Part shown: in pieces, positions 39,303 through 48,717 of the stretch | How the letters are laid out: each line of letters opens with the position of its first letter | Position numbering within the stretch: the stretch's first letter is position 1 | Origin: Vreelandella hamiltonii | GTDB taxonomy: Bacteria; Pseudomonadota; Gammaproteobacteria; Pseudomonadales; Halomonadaceae | NCBI RefSeq assembly: GCF_014651775.1 | Contig: NZ_BMXN01000002.1 | Coordinates: 246,649 to 310,648, forward strand | Reading direction: 5' to 3' | DNA length: 64,000 bases | Notes under the pieces: generated by a model | Seen by the model: the letters and a program-made list of their open reading frames with translations, nothing else | What the model was told of the DNA's origin: nothing | The model's database searches: none | Made by a program: the position numbers and the translations under genes

Positions 39303-40502
39303 ATGTCGAATCTCGGACCTTCACAAGATCGTCCTGCGCTGGCTCGCCAAGCGCCTCACGAAGTGCCCGCCTGGCTAAGAGGTATCTACGCTGGCTTGTG
39401 CTTGTATCTGTTCCTGGCTGCTCTGAACGTTCTGGGTGCGGGGTTAGGCACCTTCGGCAGCGACAGCGACGTTCTGACCCGCGCCTTCGCCTATGGCCAG
39501 AACCCCTTCATTGCCTTGATGGCGGGCGTGCTGGTCACCATGATCGTGCAGAGCTCCTCGTTCACCTCGGCGCTGATCGTGACCCTGGTGGCCAGTGGCG
39601 AAATGACCCTGGGCACGGCGGTGTTCGCCATCATGGGGGCCAATATCGGCACGGCCGTCACGGGCGTCATCGTGGCGTTGGCCAACGTGCGCATCAAGCG
39701 TAACTTCCGCCGCTCGTTCACCGCGGCGCTGATGCACGACCTGTTCAACATCCTCACGGTGCTGCTGATCTTCCCGGTGGAGTGGCTGACCGGCATGTTC
39801 CACGAGCGCGGCTACGGCATCTTCACCCGTTTGGCGGCCTGGCTGGCAGACCTGATTGGCCTGGAAGAAGTTGCCCGCCCCAACAGCCCGATCAAGACCA
39901 TTACCGCCCCGGTGGTGGATGCCGCCAACTGGCTGGGCGCGGCGCTGATGCCCACCACCGCTGCCGCCGGGCTGATGGTGGCTGGCATCGGCCTGCTGCT
40001 GATGTTCACCGCCCTGGTGTTCATGGTGCAGAACCTGCGCGGCGCGCTGCTGCGCCATATGGATGGCCTGTTCCGCACCTACTTCTTCCGTACCGATGCG
40101 CGGGCTTACGGCGTGGGCGTGGTCTCGACCGTGCTGGTGCAGTCCAGCTCGATCACCAGCAGCCTGATGGTGCCGCTGGCGGGGGCAGGGGTGGTGCGCC
40201 TGCGCCGCGTGCTGCCGTTCATGATGGGGGCCAACCTGGGCACCACCGTGACCAGCGTGCTGGCGGCGACCGCCAACCCGATTGCGGCGGCGATGACGGT
40301 GGCGCTGTTTCACGTTATCTTCAACCTTACCGGCACCGCGATCTGGTGGCCGCTGCGGGTCATTCCGCTGCGTATTGCCACCTGGTATGGACGCCTGGCA
40401 GGGCAGCACATTCGCTATGCGTTCCTGTTCCTGATCGGTGTGTTCCTGATCGTGCCGCTGGTGGGCATCACGCTGACCGAATTCTTTATCCGCCTGCGCT
40501 AA
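39303..40502 (+). CDS. Na/Pi cotransporter family protein (PNaS)
   Basis: A 399-residue sodium-dependent phosphate symporter family member with two inverted repeats, each with the QSSS motif (TMIVQSSSFTSALIVTLVASGE near residue 80 and VLVQSSSITSSLMVPLAGAG near 280). GANIGTAVTG and GANLGTTVTS pair with them. About eight transmembrane helices. It is followed after 25 bases by a PhoU-like gene, giving a second phosphate module. Confidence 0.9.
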   Translation: MSNLGPSQDRPALARQAPHEVPAWLRGIYAGLCLYLFLAALNVLGAGLGTFGSDSDVLTRAFAYGQNPFIALMAGVLVTMIVQSSSFTSALIVTLVASGEMTLGTAVFAIMGANIGTAVTGVIVALANVRIKRNFRRSFTAALMHDLFNILTVLLIFPVEWLTGMFHERGYGIFTRLAAWLADLIGLEEVARPNSPIKTITAPVVDAANWLGAALMPTTAAAGLMVAGIGLLLMFTALVFMVQNLRGALLRHMDGLFRTYFFRTDARAYGVGVVSTVLVQSSSITSSLMVPLAGAGVVRLRRVLPFMMGANLGTTVTSVLAATANPIAAAMTVALFHVIFNLTGTAIWWPLRVIPLRIATWYGRLAGQHIRYAFLFLIGVFLIVPLVGITLTEFFIRLR

Positions 40503-40527
40503 GCGCGGCCAGTTGAGAGGTTTCCCC

Positions 40528-41214
40528 ATGTTCAAACAGCTTTTTAGTGCGCTTACCTCGGAAACCAGCATCGACCAGGCCTACGCGGACCTGACCCAAA
40601 TGCTGGAGCATGGCGCCTGGATGTTCTCCCGAGCCAACGAGGTGCTGTACAGCACCGTGGCCGCCGAGGACGTACGCACGCCCCTGTACGAGCGCGATGT
40701 GGCGGTCAACGAGCTGGAACGCTCGATTCGCCGCAAGGTGCTGCGCCACCTGACCGTCAACCCCGGCCACGATGTGGCCATTTGCCTGGCGTTGATGAGC
40801 GTGGCCAAGGACGCCGAGCGTATCGGCGATTACTGCAAGAACGTCTTCGAGGTAGGCGCGTTCTACACCGAAGGCTTCCATGTAGACCGTTACCAGAAGC
40901 CCCTGGACAGCATCTCCGAGCGCTTGCGGGGGCTGTTCAGCGAGCTGATTGCGGCCACGCGCAACTCCGACGAGAAAAAGGCCCACGGCATCATCACTGC
41001 CACCCGGGAGATTCGTCACATCAGCGACGAGCTGATCGAATCTCTGCTGCGGGAAGAGGACAGCATCGAGTTCCACGAAGCCGTGGCCTACTCGCTGCTG
41101 GCGCGCCACTACAAGCGCGTGGCCTCGCATCTGGCCAACATCGCCACGGCGGTGACGGGCCGCCTAGAAGACCTCGACTTCCCCAGCGAAGCCGACGACC
41201 GCGCGCTGGACTAA
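40528..41214 (+). CDS. PhoU-domain protein linked to the Na/Pi cotransporter
   Basis: A 228-residue all-helical protein with two PhoU-like bundles; LMSVAKDAERIGDYCKNVFE is the metal-binding E/DxxxD type motif, and RHYKRVASHLANIATAV the second. In related genes this domain is fused to the C terminus of the cotransporter; here it is separate. The ATG at 40528 follows GAGAGG. Likely modulates the preceding transporter. Confidence 0.85.
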   Translation: MFKQLFSALTSETSIDQAYADLTQMLEHGAWMFSRANEVLYSTVAAEDVRTPLYERDVAVNELERSIRRKVLRHLTVNPGHDVAICLALMSVAKDAERIGDYCKNVFEVGAFYTEGFHVDRYQKPLDSISERLRGLFSELIAATRNSDEKKAHGIITATREIRHISDELIESLLREEDSIEFHEAVAYSLLARHYKRVASHLANIATAVTGRLEDLDFPSEADDRALD

Positions 41215-42846
<1,632 letters not shown>

Positions 42847-42862
42847 CCAGCGCAGTTAGTGA

Positions 42863-42897
42863 CACGGCGGCGGGCATTGCCCCGCCGTCTGCTTTTT
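42863..42897 (+). terminator. Hairpin with T-run between guaB and guaA
   Basis: ACGGCGG and CCGCCGT arms with an inner GGGC/GCCC pair, followed by CTGCTTTTT. It may attenuate transcription into guaA rather than stop it fully, since guaA has only about 40 bases for a promoter of its own. Confidence 0.65.
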
Positions 42898-42934
42898 AGC
42901 CAATGCGGGCATTCCGCGTTATAGAGGCTTCGCC

Positions 42935-44512
42935 ATGAGTGACATTCACGCCCACAAGATTCTGATTCTCGACTTCGGCTCCCAGTACACCCAACTGATT
43001 GCCCGCCGCGTGCGCGAGATCGGCGTATTCTCTGAAATCCGCGCCTTCGACATCACCGAAGAAGAGATCCGCGAATACAACCCCAACGGCATCATCCTGG
43101 CCGGTGGCCCGGAATCCGTCACCGAGCTGGACTCCCCCCGCGCCCCCGAGTGCGTGTTCCAAATGGGCCTGCCGGTGTTTGGTATCTGCTACGGCATGCA
43201 AACCATGGCCGAGCAGCTGGGCGGCAAGGTGGAAGGCTCCAACCAGCGCGAGTTCGGCTACGCCCAGATCCGTCTGGATGCCGAAACTGCCCTGTTCAAG
43301 GACATCAAGGACCACGTAGACCCCGCCACCGGCAACGCCCTGCTGGACGTGTGGATGAGCCACGGTGACAAGGTCGCCAAGGCCCCGGACACCTTCACCG
43401 TGACCGCCTCTACCCCGAGCTGCCCGATTGCGGCCATGGCCTGGGAAGAGAAGCAGTTCTACGGCGTACAGTTCCACCCGGAAGTGACCCACACCCTGCA
43501 AGGCCAGCGGATTCTCGAGCACTTCGTGCTGGATATCTGTAAAGCCGAAAAACTGTGGACCCCCGCCCAGATCATCGAAGACCAGGTACAGCGCGTACGC
43601 GAGCAAGTTGGCGACCGCCACGTACTGCTGGGCCTTTCCGGCGGCGTAGACTCCTCCGTGGTAGCCGCGCTGCTGCACAAGGCCATTGGCGAGCAGCTTA
43701 CCTGCGTATTCGTCGACAACGGCCTGCTGCGCAAGAACGAAGGCGACCAGGTCATGGAAACCTTCGCCAAGCACATGGGCGTGAAAGTGATCCGCGTGGA
43801 CGCCGAAGAGCTGTTCCTGGAGAAGCTGCACGGCGAAAAGGACCCGGAAGCCAAGCGCAAGATCATCGGCAACACCTTCATCGACGTGTTCGATGACGAA
43901 GCCAGCAAGATCGAAGGCGTGGAATTCCTGGCCCAGGGCACCATCTACCCGGACGTGATCGAATCCGCCGCCTCCAAAACCGGTAAGGCGCATGTGATCA
44001 AATCCCACCACAACGTGGGTGGCCTGCCGGAAACCATGAAGCTCAAGCTGGTGGAGCCGCTGCGCGAACTGTTCAAGGACGAAGTGCGCAAACTCGGCCT
44101 GGAACTCGGCCTGCCCTACGACATGGTCTACCGCCACCCGTTCCCCGGCCCCGGCCTGGGCGTGCGCATTCTGGGTGAAGTGAAGAAAGAGTACGCCGAC
44201 ATCCTGCGCGATGCCGACGCCATCTACATCGAAGAACTGCGCGCCGCCGGTTGGTACGAAAAAACCAGCCAGGCCTTCGCCGTGTTCCTGCCGGTGAAAT
44301 CCGTTGGCGTGGTCGGCGACGGCCGCCGCTACGAATGGGTCATCGCACTCCGCGCCGTCGAAACCATCGACTTCATGACCGCCCGCTGGGCCCACCTGCC
44401 CTACGAGCTGCTGGAGAAGGTCTCCAACCGGATTATCAATGAGTTGGAAGGCGTGTCGCGGGTGACCTATGATGTGAGCAGTAAGCCGCCTGCGACGATT
44501 GAGTGGGAGTGA
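42935..44512 (+). CDS. guaA: GMP synthase (glutamine-hydrolysing)
   Basis: Converts XMP to GMP. The 525-residue protein has the class I amidotransferase domain ([18 protein letters not shown], catalytic Cys in [17 protein letters not shown]), the ATP-pyrophosphatase domain ([17 protein letters not shown] near 228) and the dimerisation domain ending [16 protein letters not shown]. Intact to its stop codon. The 3' end of guaA is a known integration site for some genomic islands; here the accessory island begins eight bases after the stop, but no integrase is seen. Confidence 0.97.
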   Translation: MSDIHAHKILILDFGSQYTQLIARRVREIGVFSEIRAFDITEEEIREYNPNGIILAGGPESVTELDSPRAPECVFQMGLPVFGICYGMQTMAEQLGGKVEGSNQREFGYAQIRLDAETALFKDIKDHVDPATGNALLDVWMSHGDKVAKAPDTFTVTASTPSCPIAAMAWEEKQFYGVQFHPEVTHTLQGQRILEHFVLDICKAEKLWTPAQIIEDQVQRVREQVGDRHVLLGLSGGVDSSVVAALLHKAIGEQLTCVFVDNGLLRKNEGDQVMETFAKHMGVKVIRVDAEELFLEKLHGEKDPEAKRKIIGNTFIDVFDDEASKIEGVEFLAQGTIYPDVIESAASKTGKAHVIKSHHNVGGLPETMKLKLVEPLRELFKDEVRKLGLELGLPYDMVYRHPFPGPGLGVRILGEVKKEYADILRDADAIYIEELRAAGWYEKTSQAFAVFLPVKSVGVVGDGRRYEWVIALRAVETIDFMTARWAHLPYELLEKVSNRIINELEGVSRVTYDVSSKPPATIEWE

Positions 44513-44519
44513 TACTTGT

Positions 44520-45323
44520 TTAATGATTAGCCCTGCTATTCTGCAGGGCTTTACTTTTTAGATGTCTTTTGTAATCGCTTATTACAAGCTCAAATCTGTC
44601 TAGTATTTTGATAAATTTTTTAAAGTTAATGTTTTTTAAGTCTTTCTGAACTATTTTTTGGGCGAACTCATACTTACCATAGAAATTTTTTCCAGAGTGA
44701 TCGTTTTTTCTATTGAATACTCTTCCGTTTATTTTTCTGTTAAGAGTTTTTTTGTAGAAAAAATCCTCAATGGTAGTGTTCTTATTCCCCATTATGTCGG
44801 GTATTGGTATGACATATAAATTGTTGTTTATGAAGTAATAATCTTCATTTCCTGTCACTGTACTCGTTTCTCTTTTTAAGCTTTTTATTAAGGAAAGTAT
44901 TTGTTTTCCACCCTTGTCATTATCAATTAATACAATTACAGGATGCAGTTTTCCTGGTGCGCGTATTTTAGTGCATTTTTTGTCATAAGCTGAGATGAAG
45001 TTTTTTAAATTCCCCTCGCCGCCTCTTAGTTCAAGCAGTCTTCCCTTTTGGCTATCTCCGCCTTGACTGCGGGAGTATTTAAAAAAATCTATTTTGAAAT
45101 CTTGCTTGTTGTTTGGATGAATTAATTTCGGGTATTTTGAGTCCAATGATTTGATGGCGCATTTCAAATATATATTATCAGTTTTACCTTCGCAGATAAT
45201 GAGAGGCTTAGTTGGAGCGTAGCAATATTTGTAAAATAAAAAGTCTGCAAAATCATTTTTCAAATGATGATTTTTTTTCTTCTTTAGCTGCTGGCAAAGA
45301 GTGAGGATCATTGCTATGACCAT
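44520..45323 (-). CDS. Retron TOPRIM effector domain (Ec67-like), in a separate frame from the RT
   Basis: A 267-residue reading frame matching the C-terminal half of the E. coli Ec67 (Eco2) retron RT, which carries a fused TOPRIM nuclease domain. Shared features are the TOPRIM glutamate in CEGKTDNIYLK (Ec67: TEGKTDRIYLK), KSLDSKYPKL, the DxD acid pair in VIVLIDNDKGG, and GRVFNRKNDHSGKNFYGKYE in the C-terminal part. Its 5' end overlaps the RT gene by 71 bases in another frame. The first ATG at 45323 lacks a ribosome site, and the sequence becomes Ec67-like only after the A8 run at 45271–45278. So it may be made as part of an RT–TOPRIM fusion by slippage or frameshift. Strongly AT-rich compared with the flanks. 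Confidence 0.8.
   Translation of the reverse strand: MVIAMILTLCQQLKKKKNHHLKNDFADFLFYKYCYAPTKPLIICEGKTDNIYLKCAIKSLDSKYPKLIHPNNKQDFKIDFFKYSRSQGGDSQKGRLLELRGGEGNLKNFISAYDKKCTKIRAPGKLHPVIVLIDNDKGGKQILSLIKSLKRETSTVTGNEDYYFINNNLYVIPIPDIMGNKNTTIEDFFYKKTLNRKINGRVFNRKNDHSGKNFYGKYEFAQKIVQKDLKNINFKKFIKILDRFELVISDYKRHLKSKALQNSRANH
44529..44556. terminator. guaA terminator, overlapping the end of the retron TOPRIM ORF
   Basis: AGCCCTGC pairs with GCAGGGCT around a six-base loop, followed by TTTACTTTTT. Its right arm and loop also encode the last residues of the minus-strand TOPRIM ORF, so the hairpin would lie inside that ORF's 3' end. Confidence 0.8.
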
Positions 45324-46272
45324 GTTTTGTGACTAATTTTACATGATCAATAAAAGATAGGATGCCGTGAAGCTGTTCAACTGATGCCTCTTGTTCTTCT
45401 TTAGGCATATGAAAACTACCTTTCATGATTAGTGATCTAACCATTGCTCTAGCATTTTTTCTATACTCAATGGGCGTATTGATGATTCTATTTGTAGTAA
45501 GGCCTGTAACCTCTTGTCTTGAAAAATGAAGCTGCATTCGAACTTTTTGGTAATTTATGTTAAAGCCATTTTTTAATATTAGTTTTGTTAGTTTTTGGGA
45601 GGGTGACCATATTTTATCTTCACTCTCGTAAGCTATTTCTGGAGGGAATTCTGTTAAGTTTGTTGAAAAAGTTATATCATCTGCATATCGTGTATAAAAA
45701 CATTTGTTTTTTGCTGATAATTCAATTAAGCGCATGTCTAAGATATGGCTTATCAAATTTGAAATTATAGGGGATGCGGGAGAACCTTGTGGTAGTCTAT
45801 TGCGGTAGCATGCTATTTGGGCTATTAAAGTTGCAATTTTTGGGTCAAGCTCGAAGTTTTTGTTTTTGATAAAAAATCCACGAACTCTGCCAAAATTTAT
45901 TGAGCCAAAATAATTTTCAATGTCAAGATTGAATAGAAATCTTTTTTTCCTATGAAGAGAAGCATTTGTGATTATTGACTTTTTGGGCTGAAAAGCCTGA
46001 GATGCTGTGCTTTTGATTTGAGATGTTTTCTCAATCTCTGTTAGGCACTCTTGTAGCAAGTATGCTAAGTTGGACTGTAGGTTTTTAAGTTTAGGTTCTG
46101 GCGCGTCGATAGTTCTTAGTCCGCCAGATGATTTCTTTATCTCGAAGCTAGAGTATTTTTCTTCTTCTTTTAGTCTGTAAATTATATAAGCTATGTTTGA
46201 AGACTTGAAATTTAAAAGTTTAGCCAAGTCATTTATGTCACATGCTGATTTTAATTTTTTTAAAGCAGACAT
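45253..46272 (-). CDS. Retron reverse transcriptase, Ec67/Eco2-like
   Basis: Synthesises msDNA from the adjacent msr-msd RNA. The 339-residue protein contains RT motifs in order: GLRTIDAPEPKLKNLQ, FLFNLDIENYFGSINFGRVRGFF, LPQGSPASPIISNLI, the catalytic YADD in TRYADDITFSTN (near 195), and the retron-specific ROEVTGLxxN-type motif SRQEVTGLTTNRIIN. NFGRVRGFF and EVTGLT are shared with Ec67. The ATG at 46272 has AGGA five bases upstream; an ATG at 46284 overlaps that site. The gene ends just after an A8 run where the TOPRIM frame takes over. Confidence 0.92.
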   Translation of the reverse strand: MSALKKLKSACDINDLAKLLNFKSSNIAYIIYRLKEEEKYSSFEIKKSSGGLRTIDAPEPKLKNLQSNLAYLLQECLTEIEKTSQIKSTASQAFQPKKSIITNASLHRKKRFLFNLDIENYFGSINFGRVRGFFIKNKNFELDPKIATLIAQIACYRNRLPQGSPASPIISNLISHILDMRLIELSAKNKCFYTRYADDITFSTNLTEFPPEIAYESEDKIWSPSQKLTKLILKNGFNINYQKVRMQLHFSRQEVTGLTTNRIINTPIEYRKNARAMVRSLIMKGSFHMPKEEQEASVEQLHGILSFIDHVKLVTKHGHSNDPHSLPAAKEEKKSSFEK

Positions 46273-46287
46273 TTTGATCCTCATTGA

Positions 46288-46411
46288 TGCTTGCAGACAC
46301 TCTTATGCGCGTTCAGGTAGCATCGCTACCGTCAAGGAATGCTAAATGGCAAAGCCCCTAACATTGATTTCACCTGTCACGAAGCATGACAAAAAAATCT
46401 GTCTGCAAGCA
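46288..46411 (-). ncRNA. Candidate retron msr-msd RNA
   Basis: A perfect 12-bp inverted repeat, TGCTTGCAGACA on the minus strand at 46400–46411 (a1) and its complement at 46288–46299 (a2), bounds 124 bases directly upstream of the RT gene. Right after a1 comes AGATTT, matching the AGAUUU around branching G15 in Ec67 RNA, so 46399 is the candidate branching G. Inside are three hairpins: 46375–46391 (TGTCA stem), 46338–46365 (7-bp outer stem with one wobble) and 46316–46330 (perfect 6-bp GGTAGC stem). These are the expected parts of a retron ncRNA; the exact msr/msd boundary is not determined. Confidence 0.8.
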
Positions 46412-46417
46412 ACCTAA

Positions 46418-46446
46418 AGGTAAATTTTTTTATGGCGCTATGTCAA
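46418..46446 (-). promoter_or_regulatory. Probable promoter of the retron RNA
   Basis: On the minus strand a perfect -35 TTGACA lies at 46441–46446. A weak -10 (TTTACC or TTACCT) follows 16–17 bases later. This would start transcription close to a1 at 46411, as expected for an msr RNA, and means the retron can be transcribed independently of the qat genes. Confidence 0.55.
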
Positions 46447-46541
46447 GAGTTAAATGGCTGTGTCATGTCGCCATGTTTTGCACATCCAGCATTAGCAGCG
46501 TAGGGTATGCAGAAGAAATCTGGGAATATTACACTAATCAT
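46443..46541 (-). CDS. 32-residue ORF coupled to qatC by ATGA, at the qatD position
   Basis: The start codon overlaps the qatC stop as ATGA, the same coupling seen between qatB and qatC. It encodes 32 residues beginning MISVIFPDFFC and stops inside the -35 box of the retron promoter. It has no TatD metal motif and no recognised family. It could be the leftover 5' end of a displaced downstream gene, a small protein, or chance. Confidence 0.35.
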   Translation of the reverse strand: MISVIFPDFFCIPYAANAGCAKHGDMTQPFNS

Positions 46542-47806
46542 TTAAGCCCATAGAAAGCGTGCAACGTCGCCAGCTCGTCCAAGCCTTGGACGAGCATTCG
46601 CCTATACCCAGCCCTGTCAATAATAAACGGCGAAAAAAGACTGTGACCTAGCCACTGATCGAAACCGTCCTGCGCAGCGCTCGCCACTGCCATCCCTACA
46701 GAGCGCACATCTTCAAAGCGCCCATACTGGGGGGTATCGATACTAAGGTTGTCGTAAACGTATGGCGTACTGTCTCTCACCTCTCCCCATCGCATGAAGG
46801 AGGCTCTTCTGACCTGACACGGAACACATCGCCCGCAATGCTTATACCCAAAACGCTGAAAACGCCCGCAGCTGGTGGATGTCACTGCATACTGTTTGAG
46901 TAAATGCTGGTTAAGACATCCCGCCATCATCTCACCTTTGGTCTTCAGCGCGTATGGGTTCTGAATCTGAACATTGATGCCAGCAGCATCGAAGATCTGT
47001 TGCAATCGACCTAGGTATTCCGGATGAGCGGTGCGGGTACTCAAGCTACCCAGCCGGGTCACAGTCAATGGAGGGTTGATCGCGATGAAGCCATTCTCGC
47101 AGATGTAAAGAGGTACGCGATCACCCTGATGGTAACGATCAAGTGATGTCGCAACGGCCAATCCAAATGCCAGGAAAACGATGGATCGTGCCCGCTGGGA
47201 AGGCTCTTGAAGTCCTGGAGACCTGGCAACGTGATTGAGTCCAATCCTGGACAACTCAAGACTCTGAGCGAAATCGTCTTGCTTCTGCCCATCACCACGG
47301 ACAATCTGGCTGACGGCATAAGGATTCCGCCCTTGGCTGACCAAGTCGATGGTGCCGATCAGGCTATCCATCCCGCCAGAAAGCAAGGCGACAGAATCCT
47401 CTTGAGGATGAAATGCTTGCAACTGAGCAGGTGGTCCATACCCACCGGAATGAAAGACGAACGTCCAAATGTCTGTCGTCAAAAAGCGCAACGCAGCTTC
47501 CAACGCTCGTGCTTGGGCATTCCAGAATACAGGATCCTGAACTGCAATATGAAGTTCGAGTGTACGCGTCCAGCCGTCTGCGCTTTTGGCGCGTAGATCG
47601 GAGAAATCTGCCGCAACTATGGAAAGGGCAATACTCAGAAAATCCCAGGCCTGAGGTGAGATTTCCAAGTGTGTTTTCTTAATCAGGTGACGGGTGTATC
47701 CCCCAACACTGACTTGCCCCTTTTCCGCCTGGCCATAGATCACCACCGGCATTGCGGGATCGACAGCCTGCACCTGAAATCCTGCGGGGCCGCAAACAAA
47801 CTTCAT
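46538..47806 (-). CDS. qatC: Qat anti-phage system QueC-like protein QatC
   Basis: A 422-residue protein related to 7-cyano-7-deazaguanine synthase QueC. It carries the PP-loop ATP motif LLSGGMDSLIG near residue 142 and a QueC-like zinc cluster, TSCGRFQRFGYKHCGRC followed by VPC, near 312–330. Its partners on the same strand, a KAP ATPase and a Pro-rich QatB-like protein, define a Qat locus, not queuosine synthesis. QatC-type enzymes are reported to attach a deazaguanine group to the N terminus of their partner; that is family knowledge, not seen here. Coupled to qatB by ATGA. Base composition is more even than the AT-rich retron beside it. Confidence 0.88.
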   Translation of the reverse strand: MKFVCGPAGFQVQAVDPAMPVVIYGQAEKGQVSVGGYTRHLIKKTHLEISPQAWDFLSIALSIVAADFSDLRAKSADGWTRTLELHIAVQDPVFWNAQARALEAALRFLTTDIWTFVFHSGGYGPPAQLQAFHPQEDSVALLSGGMDSLIGTIDLVSQGRNPYAVSQIVRGDGQKQDDFAQSLELSRIGLNHVARSPGLQEPSQRARSIVFLAFGLAVATSLDRYHQGDRVPLYICENGFIAINPPLTVTRLGSLSTRTAHPEYLGRLQQIFDAAGINVQIQNPYALKTKGEMMAGCLNQHLLKQYAVTSTSCGRFQRFGYKHCGRCVPCQVRRASFMRWGEVRDSTPYVYDNLSIDTPQYGRFEDVRSVGMAVASAAQDGFDQWLGHSLFSPFIIDRAGYRRMLVQGLDELATLHAFYGLK

Positions 47807-48717
47807 TCGATATACCCCTCGAAGACCTCAAAAGTCTCCTGTAGCGCCTGGGTTACGACTTGGGAAATACGTCCGGTCGTCAGCCGAACTCCAGTGGCTG
47901 CAATGGAGCGAAACGAGGCCGAGACGCACTCTTTGATGTATTCCTTGATCTCTTTCAGCCGACGTACCGCAACTAGAGCCGATGAGGCTTTCTCTTGTAC
48001 GGTTTTCCCCAGATCAAGCTCGTACCGGTGAAACACATCCATTGCGGTGAAGCGTTCGATCGCGTAGGCCCGCTCTTCAGGGGCCAAGTTCAGCAGATCG
48101 GCGTTAGGGTACTTCACGAGAACATCGGACAGCGACCCCCGAATCGAGGCCCGCTCTGCCTCTGCATCTTGAGTCCCATCCACAGGTCGAACGGCCTCGA
48201 CCAGCGCGTCCATGACTTCTGAGGCAGATCGACCTTTCAGCAGGACGGGGTCAATGAGGTTCGCGTTGGTCTGACTGGTTCCTTCTGCCACCGACTGAAG
48301 GGTACCGCCCAGCATCGCGGCAACTGCCGCTGTACCACCAAATCGAGCCGTAGTGGTCTTAGCACCGCCGTACCCATGTTTGACGTAGTGCTTCAGGCTG
48401 CGTTGGAGGCCGCTGCGATCACCGTTCCTGGCGTAGTCACTTAATCCCTTGCGTGCGCCCCCAAAGCGGCCTGGCGGCGCTAATGGAGGTGGCGACTGCG
48501 GTGCAGTCTTGGGCTTGTTATCCCCCTCAGGGGGGCCATCAGAATGACTATCCTGATCAACCTGATCCTCTTCAAGATCTGGCGGCTCAGGGGCTGGCGG
48601 AGCCGGTGGCTCTGGAGGCTGAGGTAGTTCCGGTGGCATCGGCGGCAATGGAGGCGTCCACGGAGGCACCATTGGCACTCCCTTGCCTGGCCCATCGCTA
48701 TTTTGTGATGTTCCCAT
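47803..48717 (-). CDS. qatB: Qat system protein QatB
   Basis: A 304-residue protein of the QatB type. The N terminus MGTSQNSDGPGKGVPMVPPW has the conserved MGTS…GPG…P pattern and is followed by a long Pro/Glu/Asp-rich segment to about residue 80 (PPLPPMPPELPQPPEPP). The helical body includes GARKGLSDYARNGDRSGLQR and a C-terminal region near 230–304. The Gly at position 2 is the expected N-terminal residue after Met removal, the kind of end thought to be modified by QatC. It overlaps the qatA end by 20 bases and the qatC start by four. Confidence 0.82.
   Translation of the reverse strand: MGTSQNSDGPGKGVPMVPPWTPPLPPMPPELPQPPEPPAPPAPEPPDLEEDQVDQDSHSDGPPEGDNKPKTAPQSPPPLAPPGRFGGARKGLSDYARNGDRSGLQRSLKHYVKHGYGGAKTTTARFGGTAAVAAMLGGTLQSVAEGTSQTNANLIDPVLLKGRSASEVMDALVEAVRPVDGTQDAEAERASIRGSLSDVLVKYPNADLLNLAPEERAYAIERFTAMDVFHRYELDLGKTVQEKASSALVAVRRLKEIKEYIKECVSASFRSIAATGVRLTTGRISQVVTQALQETFEVFEGYIE

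Noticed and set aside
46538..47806. QueC for queuosine synthesis
   Set aside because: The neighbours are a KAP ATPase and a QatB-type protein and no other queuosine gene is present, so the defence paralogue QatC fits better.
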